A stretch of DNA of 64,000 bases, from contig JACKQL020000001.1 of assembly GCA_018296165.2 (NCBI GenBank), positions 1,984,001 through 2,048,000 on the forward strand, written 5' to 3'. Below are positions 1-10,395 of the stretch, in pieces. Below the pieces are notes generated by a model. The model made no database searches. It had not been told where the DNA came from and worked only from the letters and a program-made list of their open reading frames with translations. This DNA comes from Termitomyces sp. T153 (taxonomy: Eukaryota; Basidiomycota; Agaricomycetes; Agaricales; Lyophyllaceae). A program made the translations under genes and the position numbers. Every line of letters begins with the position of its first letter. Position 1 is the stretch's first letter.

Positions 1-1116
1 AGTAGATTCTCTAAAACTTTGGTATTTCCACCAGTTTGCAGCTTTGGTCCAAATTGCTCACATAAGGCATTAATCCTTATTTCACTGTCATCTGAAAGGC
101 CAATTCATAATGTCCATAACCAACTAGCTCAAATTGGTCTTAATGACTCTCTGTTGCAACTAATCTCTGTTGCTATGGAAATCTCCTCCTTTGTAGCTTG
201 ACAATACACTTTGCTCTGTAAAGTGAGCATATGACTCTCTCAAGCTCATATTGAAGCCACTACTTCATTCCATTTCTGTGGCATCTGCAGGTCAAATGCC
301 TAGTCAAAAGCTGGAAAGTTGTCTGTTTCTGCCAGGTAGGCTGATGTGTCATCTGCAAAAAGTGTTGCAATTAGTTTTTCCATATTTTTGTCAAAAGAAA
401 AGCCTTCAAGGTCTGATGATCTCAGCATTTGTGCTGGGAATTCAATGGCAATGTTGAAGAGGAGACATAACAGTGGATCACCCTGCCTGACCCCTCTAGT
501 TACTATGTAGGATCTACTCTTCTCTCCATTCAGGATTACTATTGTACTGGCCTCTAAGTATAGAGCATTAGGCTGTCTGTATAAAAGTTTCAGTGAAGCC
601 AAATTTTTGGAGCAATTTCCATAAGAAGATATATAGGATATTGTCATATGCCTTCTCCTAGTCCAAGCAGATGATCATTCCATTCCCCTCTTTAGTCTTA
701 CACTATTCTATCATTATCTGGGCAAGCTCTATCCAGTCCTCATTTCAATGGCATGTTATGAAGTCTGCCTGGTTGGGATGGATAATTGATGATGCTACTT
801 TGGTGAGCCTGTTTGATAGTGCTTTGGTGAAAATTTTGTAGTCAGTGTTGAGTACTGTTATTGGGTGGTAGTTTCCAATGTCTATTTGACCACTCTTTTT
901 ATGTATGGGGCATAGCCATTCCTCAGCAAAGGTTGTGCCAGCCATCATGTCATTTGTGACTATGTCATTGAACACCATTTGGAGCATCCTGGCCACATTG
1001 AAGCCAGGTCTTTCTGCCTTTGCAGCTTCATTGTGCCTGTTTTTGAGTTTCTTCCATACTTCTTGTATTATGCCATCAAGGCCTGCAGCTTCTTCATTTT
1101 GTAAGGATGCAGTGGC
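1..1116 (-). pseudogene. LINE-1 (non-LTR retrotransposon) reverse transcriptase fragment
   Basis: This is the RT core of a fungal L1/Tad-like LINE ORF2, read on the minus strand. At 996-745 the frame carries the early RT block with NYHPITVLNTDYKIFTKAL. At 647-300 it carries GVRQGDPLLCLLFNIAIE and the catalytic box FADD. Upstream of 996 a shifted frame still reads like the AAGLDGI segment. From 300 to 1 the sequence is the degenerate post-RT region and runs off the left edge. Several frameshifts and stops make it a pseudogene. The reading frame stops at 1116, where A1 is inserted, and resumes at 9881 with the linker that precedes RT. The homologous LINE-3 at 31233-32751 gives the expected order of blocks. 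Confidence 0.88.
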
Positions 1117-2249
1117 TGTCAGGTTCTGCTGACCATGGGGGCTCAGCTACACTGGGTGAGTCCTTACTAGGCAGACATGATTTCCTGCACTGACAACCGG
1201 GCATTTGGAGGTGTTCCAAACATTGGGGACTTGTGAGGATAGTTAGTGGAGATTGGTCTGAGCAAGTCTGGGGAGGTCTGGAGGAGTAGAGGATGAGTTG
1301 TGGGGACAGGGGATGGGCTTGGCAGGGTTCAGGCATAAGTCCGTGTGTGAGTATTGCGGGTGCAGAGGAGGTAGAGGCTACACAGATGATGGGAGCGGAG
1401 CCAGAGTTCTGATGGGGGATCAACAGGGATTGATGGGGTTTGGAGCTGAGCATGTAGCAGGGTCTGGGGTTGGTAAAGAGTGTCAGAGGTTTGTAATCAT
1501 AACTGCGGAGTTTGTGAGGACATTATGGTCAAGAGGACTTGAACATGATAGACAGAATCAAACAAGATGAGACGGAGTTGAATGAAATGAGACAAAGACA
1601 AGACAAGAATGAGAATAGATTCAGGTGGAGACATGGAATGATAACAAAAAGATAACGGAATAGAGACGAGATAAGACCAGGAGACTGAGAATAAGGAAAA
1701 TGAGACATGGAACACAAAACACGAGAAGAACAATCAGAAACACATCAGGTAAGGCAGGTAGGTAATCTCAAGACTAGAGTATGAGGAGCTCCTCTATGTC
1801 TTATATACTGACTACTGAAGAGCTCTGGGGACGTCAGCTGTGGTGGCGGGGCTTGGCAGAGCTTGATGGAGTTGACGGGTGTCAGTTATGACCAGAGGGT
1901 GGGCTGCATTGATATGTTGATGGGATCAATTGTGATGCGGTTCATTCCGAGGTTGTCGTGATACCCCAGGGTAAGTCAGGGGAGCCAGGGTGTCAAGTTG
2001 ATGATGTGTAATGGGGTCAGGCATGGTGGGGGAGTGGTCCCGGGGGCTCAGAAAGTCTAGGGGAAGCACTGGCGGCTGCAGGAAGACATCGGAGTTGGCC
2101 AGGGAGCTGTTGGAGTTAGCTGAGAATGCGCCAGAGTTAGCCGGAGTAGGCATGGAGTGCTGGAGAAGTTTGACAAAGCGTCGGGGGAGGTTCTGGGGGG
2201 ACGGGGGTTTGTTGGGCAATGTATGGGGTCCAGGGAACAGGTTGTGACA
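1117..2249 (-). repeat. A1 3' LTR
   Basis: The LTR is 1133 bp and in plus-strand reading begins TGTCAGGTTCTGC and ends GGTTGTGACA, an inverted terminal TGTCA/TGACA pair. It matches the 8742-9875 LTR almost throughout, with differences that are mostly transitions. It contains TATATAAG on the minus strand at 1807-1800 and the presumed transcript start AGTCTTGAGATTA at 1775-1763. The polypurine tract lies immediately outside it at about 2253-2264. Confidence 0.9.
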
Positions 2250-2264
2250 TCACCCCCCCTTCAG
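2250..2264 (-). other. A1 polypurine tract next to 3' LTR
   Basis: On the minus strand the sequence just before the LTR reads GAAGGGGGGGTGA and is followed directly by TGTCACAAC. A purine run abutting the 3' LTR is the expected plus-strand primer of reverse transcription. It fixes the sense of A1 as minus. The same arrangement is seen in A2 at 43806-43816. Confidence 0.75.
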
Positions 2265-2466
2265 TGTTGAGACCCTCAAGACATGGGGAGTGGGTTGGGG
2301 ATTGGCAGGGGCATGGGAGTTGAAGCCCAGTAATATTGATCAATCCGCAGTGAGTGACAGCGGCATGGGAGGCAAAGTCAAAGCGTGGCTGCCACTTCAT
2401 CAGGAGGTTCTTCCTAATCAATTAAAAAGCCTTGGACATACCCTGGGGCTTCTCAAATCCTTTGTC

Positions 2467-3923
2467 ATGTTCTCTCCCAGTTATTCAGCCACTTCCCCCA
2501 CCCCATTGATCTCAGACGCGGACGTGGTGATCATGTATGACAGCAAGGGGGAGGAGTTCGAGCATCGGTGCCAAGCTGGTGCAATATACTGGAGTTGTGA
2601 GCAGCATTGACTTGTTTCTTCGGGGTGGCTGACGGAGTTTTGCAGAGTTGTCCACAGTGGTGGTGGGTTCTCTGGGGGGTCCTAGGTGTGCCAAATTTCA
2701 TCCCGCAGTGCCCTGATTGGCGGCAGGGGATGCGGAAGGGGTCCCACTGTTGAAGCAAATCCCTCAGGTGGAGGTGATGGCAGAGGAGTTTGCAAGGGCG
2801 TTGGCGCGGGCTCGGGGCCCCTCAATGCTGGAATGGTGCCAAAACGAGGCCCCGGTGAGTCTTTGAGTTATCCTTTGTTGCGTGTGCTGATCTGTTGTTC
2901 TTAATGTGTTTTCTGTGCGTGGCGGGGTGAGGCCTGCATCTTTGATGCGCCCTCTGTGGGCTTGCAGCACAACACTTCCGTTTGCCTTCCATGTTGTGCA
3001 AGCCACGAGAAGTGCTTGATCTCATTGGAGTGGCGAGCGGCGTGCATTGCCACAGAGCAGGGGTGGGACAAGGACTGGGTGCAGAGTCAGCTGGGCAAGG
3101 CATGGAAGACCTGGGTGTCGGGGGAGGAGAGCGTGGGGTAGTCTGCGGGGCAGGTGGGGCCTCCGCGGGGTGGGCGGAGGGAGGGGGCATCCTTGGCAGC
3201 AGACCATGGGAAGCGGAGAGCTTCCCTGCTGTCGGAGGCAGGGCCCAGCAAGCAGCTGCGGGGGCACGAGCTGATGGTGAGTCCTTTTGAGTTTCACGTT
3301 TACTCTCCCACCCCAGGCACACCCATAGAATGGGCATCAAGTTCTCTGGAGCCCCTGCCTTTGATCACAGAGGTCTTTCTTCACAAGCAGGTGGAGGTTC
3401 TAATAGTGGCATTGACAGCATGGGAGGGGGAGCTTCACTGGGTGAGGGAGAATCGAGATGCAGCATGGGTGGAGAAGGAGGCGTTGGAGTGGGCACGGAA
3501 CACCTCAGTGCGAGTGGCAACAGAGTGAGCACCAGAGGTATGGGGCTTGTGTGAGCGTCTGATGCAATGGGAGGTGTGGCCTGCAGTGGGGGTGGAGGAG
3601 TGGGGAATGGCACTAGAGGGTGGTTCACTGGGAGCGGAGCTGGAGGCAGTGCGGTGGAGGGAGGATTGGCTGGTCAATGAGGCTGCTTCAGGGCATGCGG
3701 GGATCCTTTGTAAGTGTTTTTCCCAATTCTCTGTCTGTTGCTAAAATGCGTCATTTTTGGGGTTAGGCTGGGTGTGGGAGCACTGAGTTCTCTTGGATGG
3801 TGCCTCCGCAGCATTTGCATCGATCTAAGACGGGTTGGCGCAGATGTCCAGGGATCAGCCTCCGGAGTTGTAGCAGGGGATGGCGAGGGTGAGGAGGTTG
3901 CTGGCAGGGCATTGGCGGCATAA
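2467..3923 (+). pseudogene. A-family antisense gene with Zn2Cys6-like cysteine cluster (A1 copy)
   Basis: A spliced gene lies opposite to the A1 sense. Proposed exons are 2467-2854, about 2901-3276, 3317-3709 and 3767-3923, with introns beginning GTGAGT or GTAAGT and ending AG. Exon 1 starts with MFSPSYSATSP and ends near LEWCQNEAP. Exon 2 encodes two knuckles, C-x2-C-x6-C at about 2905-2937 and C-x2-C-x6-C at about 2984-3016, separated by 15 residues, then a Trp/Glu-rich charged stretch. Exon 3 is Trp/Glu/Arg-rich and may be coiled coil. The A2 copy (43604-42076) keeps the same cysteine spacing although the sequences differ widely, which argues for past coding selection. Stops and a frame shift inside exon 1, a TGA at the end of the 3317 frame, and a stop just before the first cysteine make it a pseudogene. 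The cluster resembles fungal binuclear zinc clusters, but the function is unknown. Confidence 0.6.
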
Positions 3924-6900
3924 TGCGGTGCCTCCAGGATTGTGGTGGGAAGTGGCGGCGGATACGGGGGAGTCCTTGCTGGGGTTGGCAGAGGTCTTGG
4001 CAGTGGTGTGGGCCCAGATGGAGATTGATTTGGGGGTGGGAGCAGCAGGGGTTCCAGGGAAGAGTGAGGGGGCGGTTGGGCCCCGCTTCTTCTTGTCTTC
4101 GAGTTTGCTGCCCTGTTCCACCTTGTATTATATTTTTTGTACCCTCCAATGCTTCTTTGTCATTTCTGGGTGTGTGAAGTGAGACTTTAATTTGTGTGAG
4201 GTAAGTGAAACATGCAGGGGTGCTGGTGGGAGTTGAATCCCTAGTGGATCCAGAGGTGGAGGTTAAGCCCACTAATGCCGTCTGTGTTGGCTAGTCCCAG
4301 GGTTGCTGGGACGGGGCAGAGTGCCATAGGAAGAGTTTCCAAGGCTTAGTGGGGGTGTTGGGAGTCTTCCAGCAGAGTTCCGTGGCATTTTTGGGCGGCG
4401 TTGCTGGGTTTGATTCTTGGGGCCTTGGACCCAGGGTGTAGGGATTTTCTTCAGTCCATGGCAGAGATGTGCGTTGTGCTAGTTCAAGGGGGTGGTCCTC
4501 CAAGTCTTTGACGTGTGTTCAGGGTGGTCAGGGTCTTGGTCTTTTGTTGGTGTGGCTGGCAGGGGGGGGGCAGAGGTCTTCCGGCAGTCCGGCTTTTATG
4601 CCAATGCAGGTGGCAGGGTGGCGGAGGTCCTTTTCAATGATGGTGGGGGTGGCAGAGTGAGGTTTATTCTTGGGGCATAGTTGGTCAGAGGAGGGAGTCC
4701 CTAGCGGCTTAGTGGCGGAGCCCCCGGGGTAGGGTAGTTCCTGTAGTGAGTTGGCAGGGGGTTGTTTTCCATACTATCTATGCTGTGGGTTTTGTCAGTG
4801 TGGAGGCGGAAGTACTCCCTTAGGGTGAGGGTTGCATTCCCTTGGTTGGGGTTGCCCGGGGTTTACGTTTGGGTGGGGTTGTGCATGGTGGGGTTTTGTT
4901 GTGCCCTGGAGTACGGTGTTTGGTGAAGGGCACTCGGGATCGGGCTTTGCTGTGCTTCAGAGTGTTGGTTCTGGTCAAAGTCATGCTCTAGAGTATTGCG
5001 TCTATGGGCAGGCATGCTTGGGTGGTGCTTTGGTGTGCTTTGGAGTGTTGATGATGAGGGGGCAGGGTGTGGGGTGATCAGTCCCAACTAGTTCCTTTGG
5101 GTCCAAAGTCAAAGTTTGAGGGTTCCAGGTCATCTACGTGACATTGCTTTCCTGACCAAGGGTAAGTCCAGAGATGGACAGAGGGGTCTTACATATTTCT
5201 GACACTCCCTAGAGTTTGGAGGTCTGTTGGGGTTGTATTGGTGGATGCTTCTTTGGGCAGGGGCAGCACGGGGGTCAGTTGGGGAATGGCTTGCCCCAGC
5301 AGAGATGCTTCAGAGTTTGTCCCGTGGGTTGTTCCTTCTGGGAGTAGGTGGCTCTTTCGTCAGGGAAAAAGTTAGCAGTCCCGGAGTCAACACGAGGGTC
5401 GCTTGGTGGGGGGTTTGTTGGTTGTGTTGGCTTTGGGAGTGGTGCGGGGCGGAGGAAGGGGTCTGAGGTGCATTTTGTCAGTCCGCCGTTCCAAGCGTGA
5501 GTACTGGGGGTCCGGGGTTGATGCAGGGGTTGGGATTGGGTCTTAACTTGTTGGTGGGGTTGTGTCGCAAATCGGAGGGGAAGCTCCGGAGTGGGGGTTT
5601 TCCTCTAGGTTCATGTCAGCATGACAAGTAGGTGTTTGATGGATGTTACCACTGAGCAGCAGAGTTGTTGTGTAGGAGTGGTGGTGGCTCCTACAGCCAA
5701 GCTTGGGGGGGGGGAGCTGGTCTAGCTGTCTTCCAAGGTTTTGGGTGAGTCTGGCCATTGTCCCTCTGTGCGAAATATTTGCTGCGTTGGGGGGAGATAG
5801 TCGTTCACAATTGTTGGAGGGGGGCGGGGAAACTAGCCATGGGGGAGCATTGGTTTGGACTCCCCAAGGGTCATGGCAGGGTTGGGGCAATTCTTCATTC
5901 ATGCTCCAGAGCGGTCCGGAGGCTGTTGTGCATTTTGGGAGGGAGCTACTCTGGGAGTCCCAGAGTTTCTTCTCTTCTAGGGGAGCATTTTGCATTGGGG
6001 GAAGGGAGTGGGATGGTGGCAGGGCTGGGACTCTGAGGGTGGGATTGCGGCATGTGATGTCCTTTGCCATTTTTTAGATGTTGATTTGGAGTGGGTGGCA
6101 ATGGGGAGAAGCACTACTCGCTTCTTGGAGAAGGCATCAGCAACTTTAGGGTACTCCGGAGAGATTACTTTGCATGGGGTTTGTTTCTGGGTACTCCGTT
6201 GGTGTGGTCCCTGCTTGATAGACATCTTCTGGCATAGGGGTGGGGTTGTACAGAGCTGGTGGTCAGTGATTTATGCTTGTGGGGTAGGAGCTACAGGAGC
6301 CTCAGTGTTGAGCTGGCATCATAGGTATCCTTGGTTGGATGTCAGATTCAAAGTGGGGGGCCCTGGAGTTGTGTTGCTAGAGTCCAGAGTGGTCAGAGAG
6401 GCTAATTGGGGCAGCTTTGAGTCAGTGCAGGGTTATTTGGGTTGTTGATCCTAGTGGGGAAGTCCTCCATGAATGTTGGAGCGTATGCTCTTTGGATCAT
6501 CAGGACGTTTGAGTGGGTTGATCGATGGTCTCTGGGATGATGGTGGGGCTTCTCCCTCCCTTATATGAACAAGGTCAGCGAATTTAGAGTACTCCAGGGA
6601 ACTACTTTATATAGGGCCATCTTTCCTATGGTTTGTTCTGGTGGGGCGACTCCTATGCTGGGGTTCTCATTGTAGGAGGTGGCATAGTTGGAAGGTGGGG
6701 TCCACGTCTGATAGTGTGTGGGGAGGGTCGGCATTAAGGATCTTCAATGTCGGGGGTTCCAGACTGAATGGGGGGTGTTGAAGTAGTGGGCAGGACTTTG
6801 GAGCTGTTCCTTATTGAGAGTCAGGGTGCCATGTTTCTCCTCTTCCTTTCTTGGTCGCCTAGAAGCCTGGGGGTCCCAGGGTTGTTGGGGTTGGGTCAGA

Positions 6901-7504
6901 GGCATCAGGCTCCTTTCATTTGTTGGGTGGAAGTGATGGCCAAGTCAGCCAGGGAGTCCTAACTGATCCTGGAAGGGGTTTCTATAATTTGGAGCATAGC
7001 ATTGGTCTTGGCATCTTGTGTTACATGAGTGGGGCTGCTGGGTTGAGCTTGATTCCAATCAATGGCAGGGCTATCCTGGAGGGGGGGCTTTTCTCAGGGA
7101 GGGTTGTGGGTGAAAGTTGGATGATCTGTTGTGCGGTGTCGGAGAAGTTGCTGAGCAGTGGACCAAATTGTTGCCAGGGTCTTGGTGAAGCCTTGGTGAT
7201 GCCAGGTTCGGTCTTTGCAGGGAAGCGGAGCTAGCAGAGAAGGTATGGGAAGGGTGGGGGGTGGTTTGCAAGAGTGGTGTAGGGTTGGGCATGAGTTGGG
7301 GAGGGTGTCCATGGAGAGAGCCATTGCATGGGTGTAACCGGAGCAAAAGGGATGCTTTGGTGTCAGATCCACGACTCCGTGTGCCTTGGCAAATGGGGTA
7401 GGACTGTATAAGGGTTTCCAGGCATGGGTCAACCATAGACATCGGAATTGTTTGGCGAATGTGTGTGCAGGGCACATGCGGACATCATGAATGGGGTAAG
7501 GTAG
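3924..7504 (-). other. A1 internal region without recognisable coding domain
   Basis: About 3.6 kb of interior aligns by eye in blocks with A2 (34992-36495 and 38203-42075, opposite strand). Open frames occur on both strands, the longest minus one at 6070-5543, but they are low-complexity Pro/Ser/Thr-rich translations without RT, protease, integrase or gag motifs. On the minus strand a module around TACTCTAAA followed by TTGCTGA recurs near 6600-6578 and 6155-6134. I see no convincing gene here. It may serve as spacer or packaging sequence of a large retrotransposon derivative. Confidence 0.55.
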
Positions 7505-7517
7505 AGTCTTGAGATTA
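7505..7517 (-). promoter_or_regulatory. A1 self-complementary primer-binding site
   Basis: On the minus strand this reads TAATCTCAAGACT, preceded by ACA, the last three bases of an LTR. It is the exact reverse complement of AGTCTTGAGATTA, the predicted first 13 nt of A-family RNA (9400-9388 in the 5' LTR). In an intact element it would sit directly next to the 5' LTR. Here it is separated from it by the inverted duplication at 7521-8744. A second, slightly mutated copy lies at 8729-8741. Confidence 0.65.
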
Positions 7518-7520
7518 TGT

Positions 7521-8744
7521 AAACAGAAGTGTCACGCTGCGAGCCCATGAAGGGTGCATCAAAGATGCAGGCCTTGCCCCGCCATGCACAGAAAACACAC
7601 TAAGAACAACAGATCAGCACACGCGACAAAGGAGAACTTAAAGACTCACCGGGGCCTTGTTTTGGCACCATTCCAGCATTGGGGGGCCCCGAGCCCGAGC
7701 CAACGCCCTTGCAAACTCCTCTGCCATCACCTCCACCTGAGGGATTTGCTGCAACGGTGGGACCCCTTCCGCATCCCCCGCCGCCAATCAGAGCACTGCG
7801 GGATGAAATTTGGCCTGCTTAGGACCCCCCGGGGAACCCACCACCACTATGGACAACTCTGCAAAACTCCGTCAGCCACCCTGAAGAAACAAGTCAATGC
7901 TGCTCACAACTCCAGTATATCGCACCAGCTTGGCACCGATGCTCGAACTCCTCCCCCTTGCTGTCATACATGATCACCACGTCCACGTCTGAGATCAATG
8001 GGGTGGGGGAAGTGGCTAAATAACTGGGAGAGAACATGACAAAGGATTTGAGAAGCCCCAGGGTATGTCCAAGGCTTTTTAATTGATTAGGAAGAACCTC
8101 CTGATGAAGTGGCAGCCACGCTTTGACTTTGCCTCCCATGCCGCCGTCACTCACTGCGGATTGATCAATATTACTGGGCTTCAACTCCCATGCCCCTGCC
8201 AATCCCCAACCCACTCCCCATGTCTTGAGGGTCTCAACACTGAAGGGGGGGTGATGTCACAACCTGTTCCCTGGACCCCATACATTGCCCAACAAACCCC
8301 CGTCCCCCCAGAACCTCCCCCGACGCTTTGTCAAACTTCCCCAGCACTCCATGCCTACTCCGGCTAACTCTGGCGCATTCTCAGCTAACTCCAACAGCTC
8401 CCTGGCCAACTCCGATGTCTTCCTGCAGCCGCCAGTGCTTCCCCTAGACTTTCTGAGCCCCCGGGACCACTCCCCCACCATGCCTGACCCCATTACACAT
8501 CATCAACTTGACACCCTGGCTCCCCTGACTTACCCTGGGGTATCACGACAACCTCGGAATGGACCGCATCACAATTGATCCCATCAACATATCAATGCAG
8601 CCCACCCTCTGGTCATAACCAACACCCGTCAACTCTGTCAAGCTCCGCCAAGCCCCGCCACCACAGCTGACATTCTTGGAGCTCCTCAGTAGTCAGTATA
8701 TAAGACATAGAGGAGCTCCTCATACTCTAGTCTTAAGATTATGT
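7521..8744 (+). repeat. Inverted duplication of A1 3' end beside the 5' LTR
   Basis: This 1.22-kb block is the reverse complement of roughly 1766-2987: 3' interior including antisense exon 1 and the first cysteines, polypurine tract, and the LTR from its TGTCAC end through TATATAAG to the RNA start. It is flanked by a 16-bp direct repeat, AGTCTTGAGATTATGT at 7505-7520 and AGTCTTAAGATTATGT at 8729-8744. Both source and inverted copy are retained, so this is a duplication and not a simple inversion. Confidence 0.85.
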
Positions 8745-9875
8745 CAGGTTCTGCTGACCATGGGGGCTCAGCTACACTGGGCAAGTCCTTACTAGGAAGA
8801 TGTGATTCCCTGCACTGACAACTGGGCATTTGGAGGTGTTCCAAACATTGGGGACTTGTGAGGATAGTTAGTGGAGATTGGTCTGAGCAAGTCTGGGGAG
8901 GTCTGGAGGAGTAGAGGATGAGTTGTGGGGACAGGGGATGGGCTTGGCAGGGTTCAGGCATAAGTCCGTGTGTGAGTATTGCGGGTGCAGAGGAGGTAGA
9001 GGCTACACAGATGATGGGAGCGGAGCCAGAGTTCTGATGGGGGATCAACAGGGATTGATGGGGTTTGGAGCTGAGCATGTAGCAGGGTCTGGGGTTGGTA
9101 AAGAGTGTCAGAGGTTTGTAATCATAACTGCGGAGTTTGTGAGGACGTTATGGTCAAGAGGACTTGAACATGATAGACAGAATCAAATAAGATGAGATGG
9201 AGTCGAACAAAATGAGACAAAGACAAGACAAGAATGAGAATAGATTCAGGTGGAGACATGGAATGATAACAAAAAGATAACGGAATAGAGACGAGATAAG
9301 ACCGGGAGACTGAGAATAAGGAAAATGAGACATGGAACACAAAACACGAGAAGAACAATCAGAAACACATCAGGTAAGGCAGGTAGGTAATCTCAAGACT
9401 AGAGTATGAGGAGCTCCTCTATGTCTTATATACTGACTACTGAAGAGCTCTGGGGACGTCAGCTGTGGTGGCGGGGCTTGGCGAAGCTTGATGGAGTTGA
9501 TGGGTGTTGGTTATGACCAGAGGGTGGGCTGCATTGATATGTTGATGGGATCAATTGTGATGCGGTCCATTCCGAGGTTGTCGTGATACCCCAGGGTAAG
9601 TCAGGGGAGCCAGGGTGTCAAGTTGATGATGTGTAATGGGGTCAGGCATGGCGGGGGAGTGGTCTCAGGGGCTCAGGAAGTCCAGGGGAAGTGCCAGCAG
9701 CTGCGGGGAAGATGTTGGAGTTGGCCAGGGGACTGTTGGAGTTAGCCGAGAATGCGCTGGAGTTAGCCAGAGTAGACGCGGAGTGCTGGAGAAGTTTGAC
9801 AAAGCGTTGGGGGAGGTTCTGGGGGGATGGGGGTTTGTCGGGTGATGTATGGGGTCCAGGGAACAGGTCATGATA
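8742..9875 (-). repeat. A1 5' LTR
   Basis: This 1134-bp direct partner of the 1117-2249 LTR starts TGTCAGGTTC on the plus strand. Its distal end reads GGTCATGATA where the other LTR has GGTTGTGACA, the differences being transitions. It is followed by the TSD GTGAC at 9876-9880 and then LINE-1. Because the element runs on the minus strand, this is the 5', promoter-bearing LTR. Confidence 0.88.
9388..9432 (-). promoter_or_regulatory. A1 5' LTR TATA box and predicted RNA start
   Basis: TATATAAG lies at 9432-9425 on the minus strand. The sequence AGTCTTGAGATTA begins at 9400, 32 bp from the first T of the box. The same 32-bp spacing occurs in the A1 3' LTR (1807 and 1775), A3 (37176 and 37144), A2 (34220 and 34252) and the solo LTR (44998 and 45030). 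The spacing fits an RNA polymerase II start site, and the sequence is complementary to the primer-binding site. Confidence 0.6.
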
Positions 9876-9880
9876 GTGAC

Positions 9881-10395
9881 CTCCTCTACTTCTCCCTCCA
9901 AAATGAGTTGTCCTATTTCTTCTGTGTCTTCTCTTGTAAGAGCCTTGTTTAGGCAGATGAGGACTTTCTTAGCTTGAAGTATGTGAGTTTCCTCATTCTC
10001 AGATGGTGGGCTCAGGTAAGTTCCACCGTCTTTTGTGAGTTTCTCTTCAGTCTGTTACCAGGTGTAGCCCTGTCTTCAGTACAGCTATTATGTCTCTAGG
10101 CTTTTTTTCCTTGTTCAGATTTATCCATGGCTTTGTGAGGGATTTCTCATTCACAAAAAAGTTTGTTGTCACAGTTACCCTTGCTTTTACAAAACACCTT
10201 ATTTCTAGCATCTTTATTTGATCATCTAGTAGGGCAAACTCCATCTCTTTTATTTCTATGCTTATCCTAGAGTCATTTAAGAGCTGTCCCCTATCTGCCC
10301 TCAGGGACTCAGTTCTTTTTCAATCTTTGAGATGTTTTCCTTGGAATTTTTCCTAATTTCCTTCAGCATTTTAGTCTTAAAAGATCTGTGGAGAC
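9881..10395 (-). pseudogene. LINE-1 endonuclease-RT linker fragment
   Basis: The minus frame at 10244-10047 (EFALLDDQIKMLEIR, then FVNEKS and WINLNKEKKPRD) matches LINE-3 at 31260-31420 (ILDERIKNLEMLRFARARD, then NNESMN and WINMNKEQKSRD). Further left, at 9990-9881, a degenerate frame reads like the segment just upstream of RT, LTRED followed by ILEGEVEE. It stops exactly where A1 enters and continues into RT at 1116. The right boundary near 10395 is where the 5'-truncated LINE-2 starts and is approximate. Confidence 0.8.

Larger units (their letters stand above)
1117..9875 (-). mobile_element. A1: non-autonomous LTR retrotransposon (LARD-like) inserted in LINE-1
   Basis: The element is bounded by two direct LTRs of about 1.13 kb (1117-2249 and 8742-9875). 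Their ends in element sense are TGTCACAAC and CCTGACA, the right-hand copy being mutated at its terminus. The TSD is GTGGC at 1112-1116 against GTGAC at 9876-9880, and LINE-1 coding resumes on both sides. Sense is minus, shown by the polypurine tract next to the 1117-2249 LTR and by TATATAAG orientation. The 6.5-kb interior holds no recognisable gag, protease, RT or integrase. It carries an opposite-strand spliced gene near its 3' end and a 1.2-kb inverted duplication near its 5' LTR. It must have been mobilised in trans, or by coding capacity since lost. Confidence 0.85.

Noticed and set aside
2822..3340. A 172-codon minus-strand frame in A1 as the sense protein of the element.
   Set aside because: It is Pro/Ala-rich with no gag or pol motif and lies opposite the conserved cysteine-cluster exon, which better explains the open sequence.
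5543..6070. A 175-codon minus-strand frame in A1 as a candidate gag.
   Set aside because: No zinc knuckle or capsid-like pattern. The corresponding A2 region is collinear but the frame is not preserved as one ORF, so I kept it as non-coding interior.
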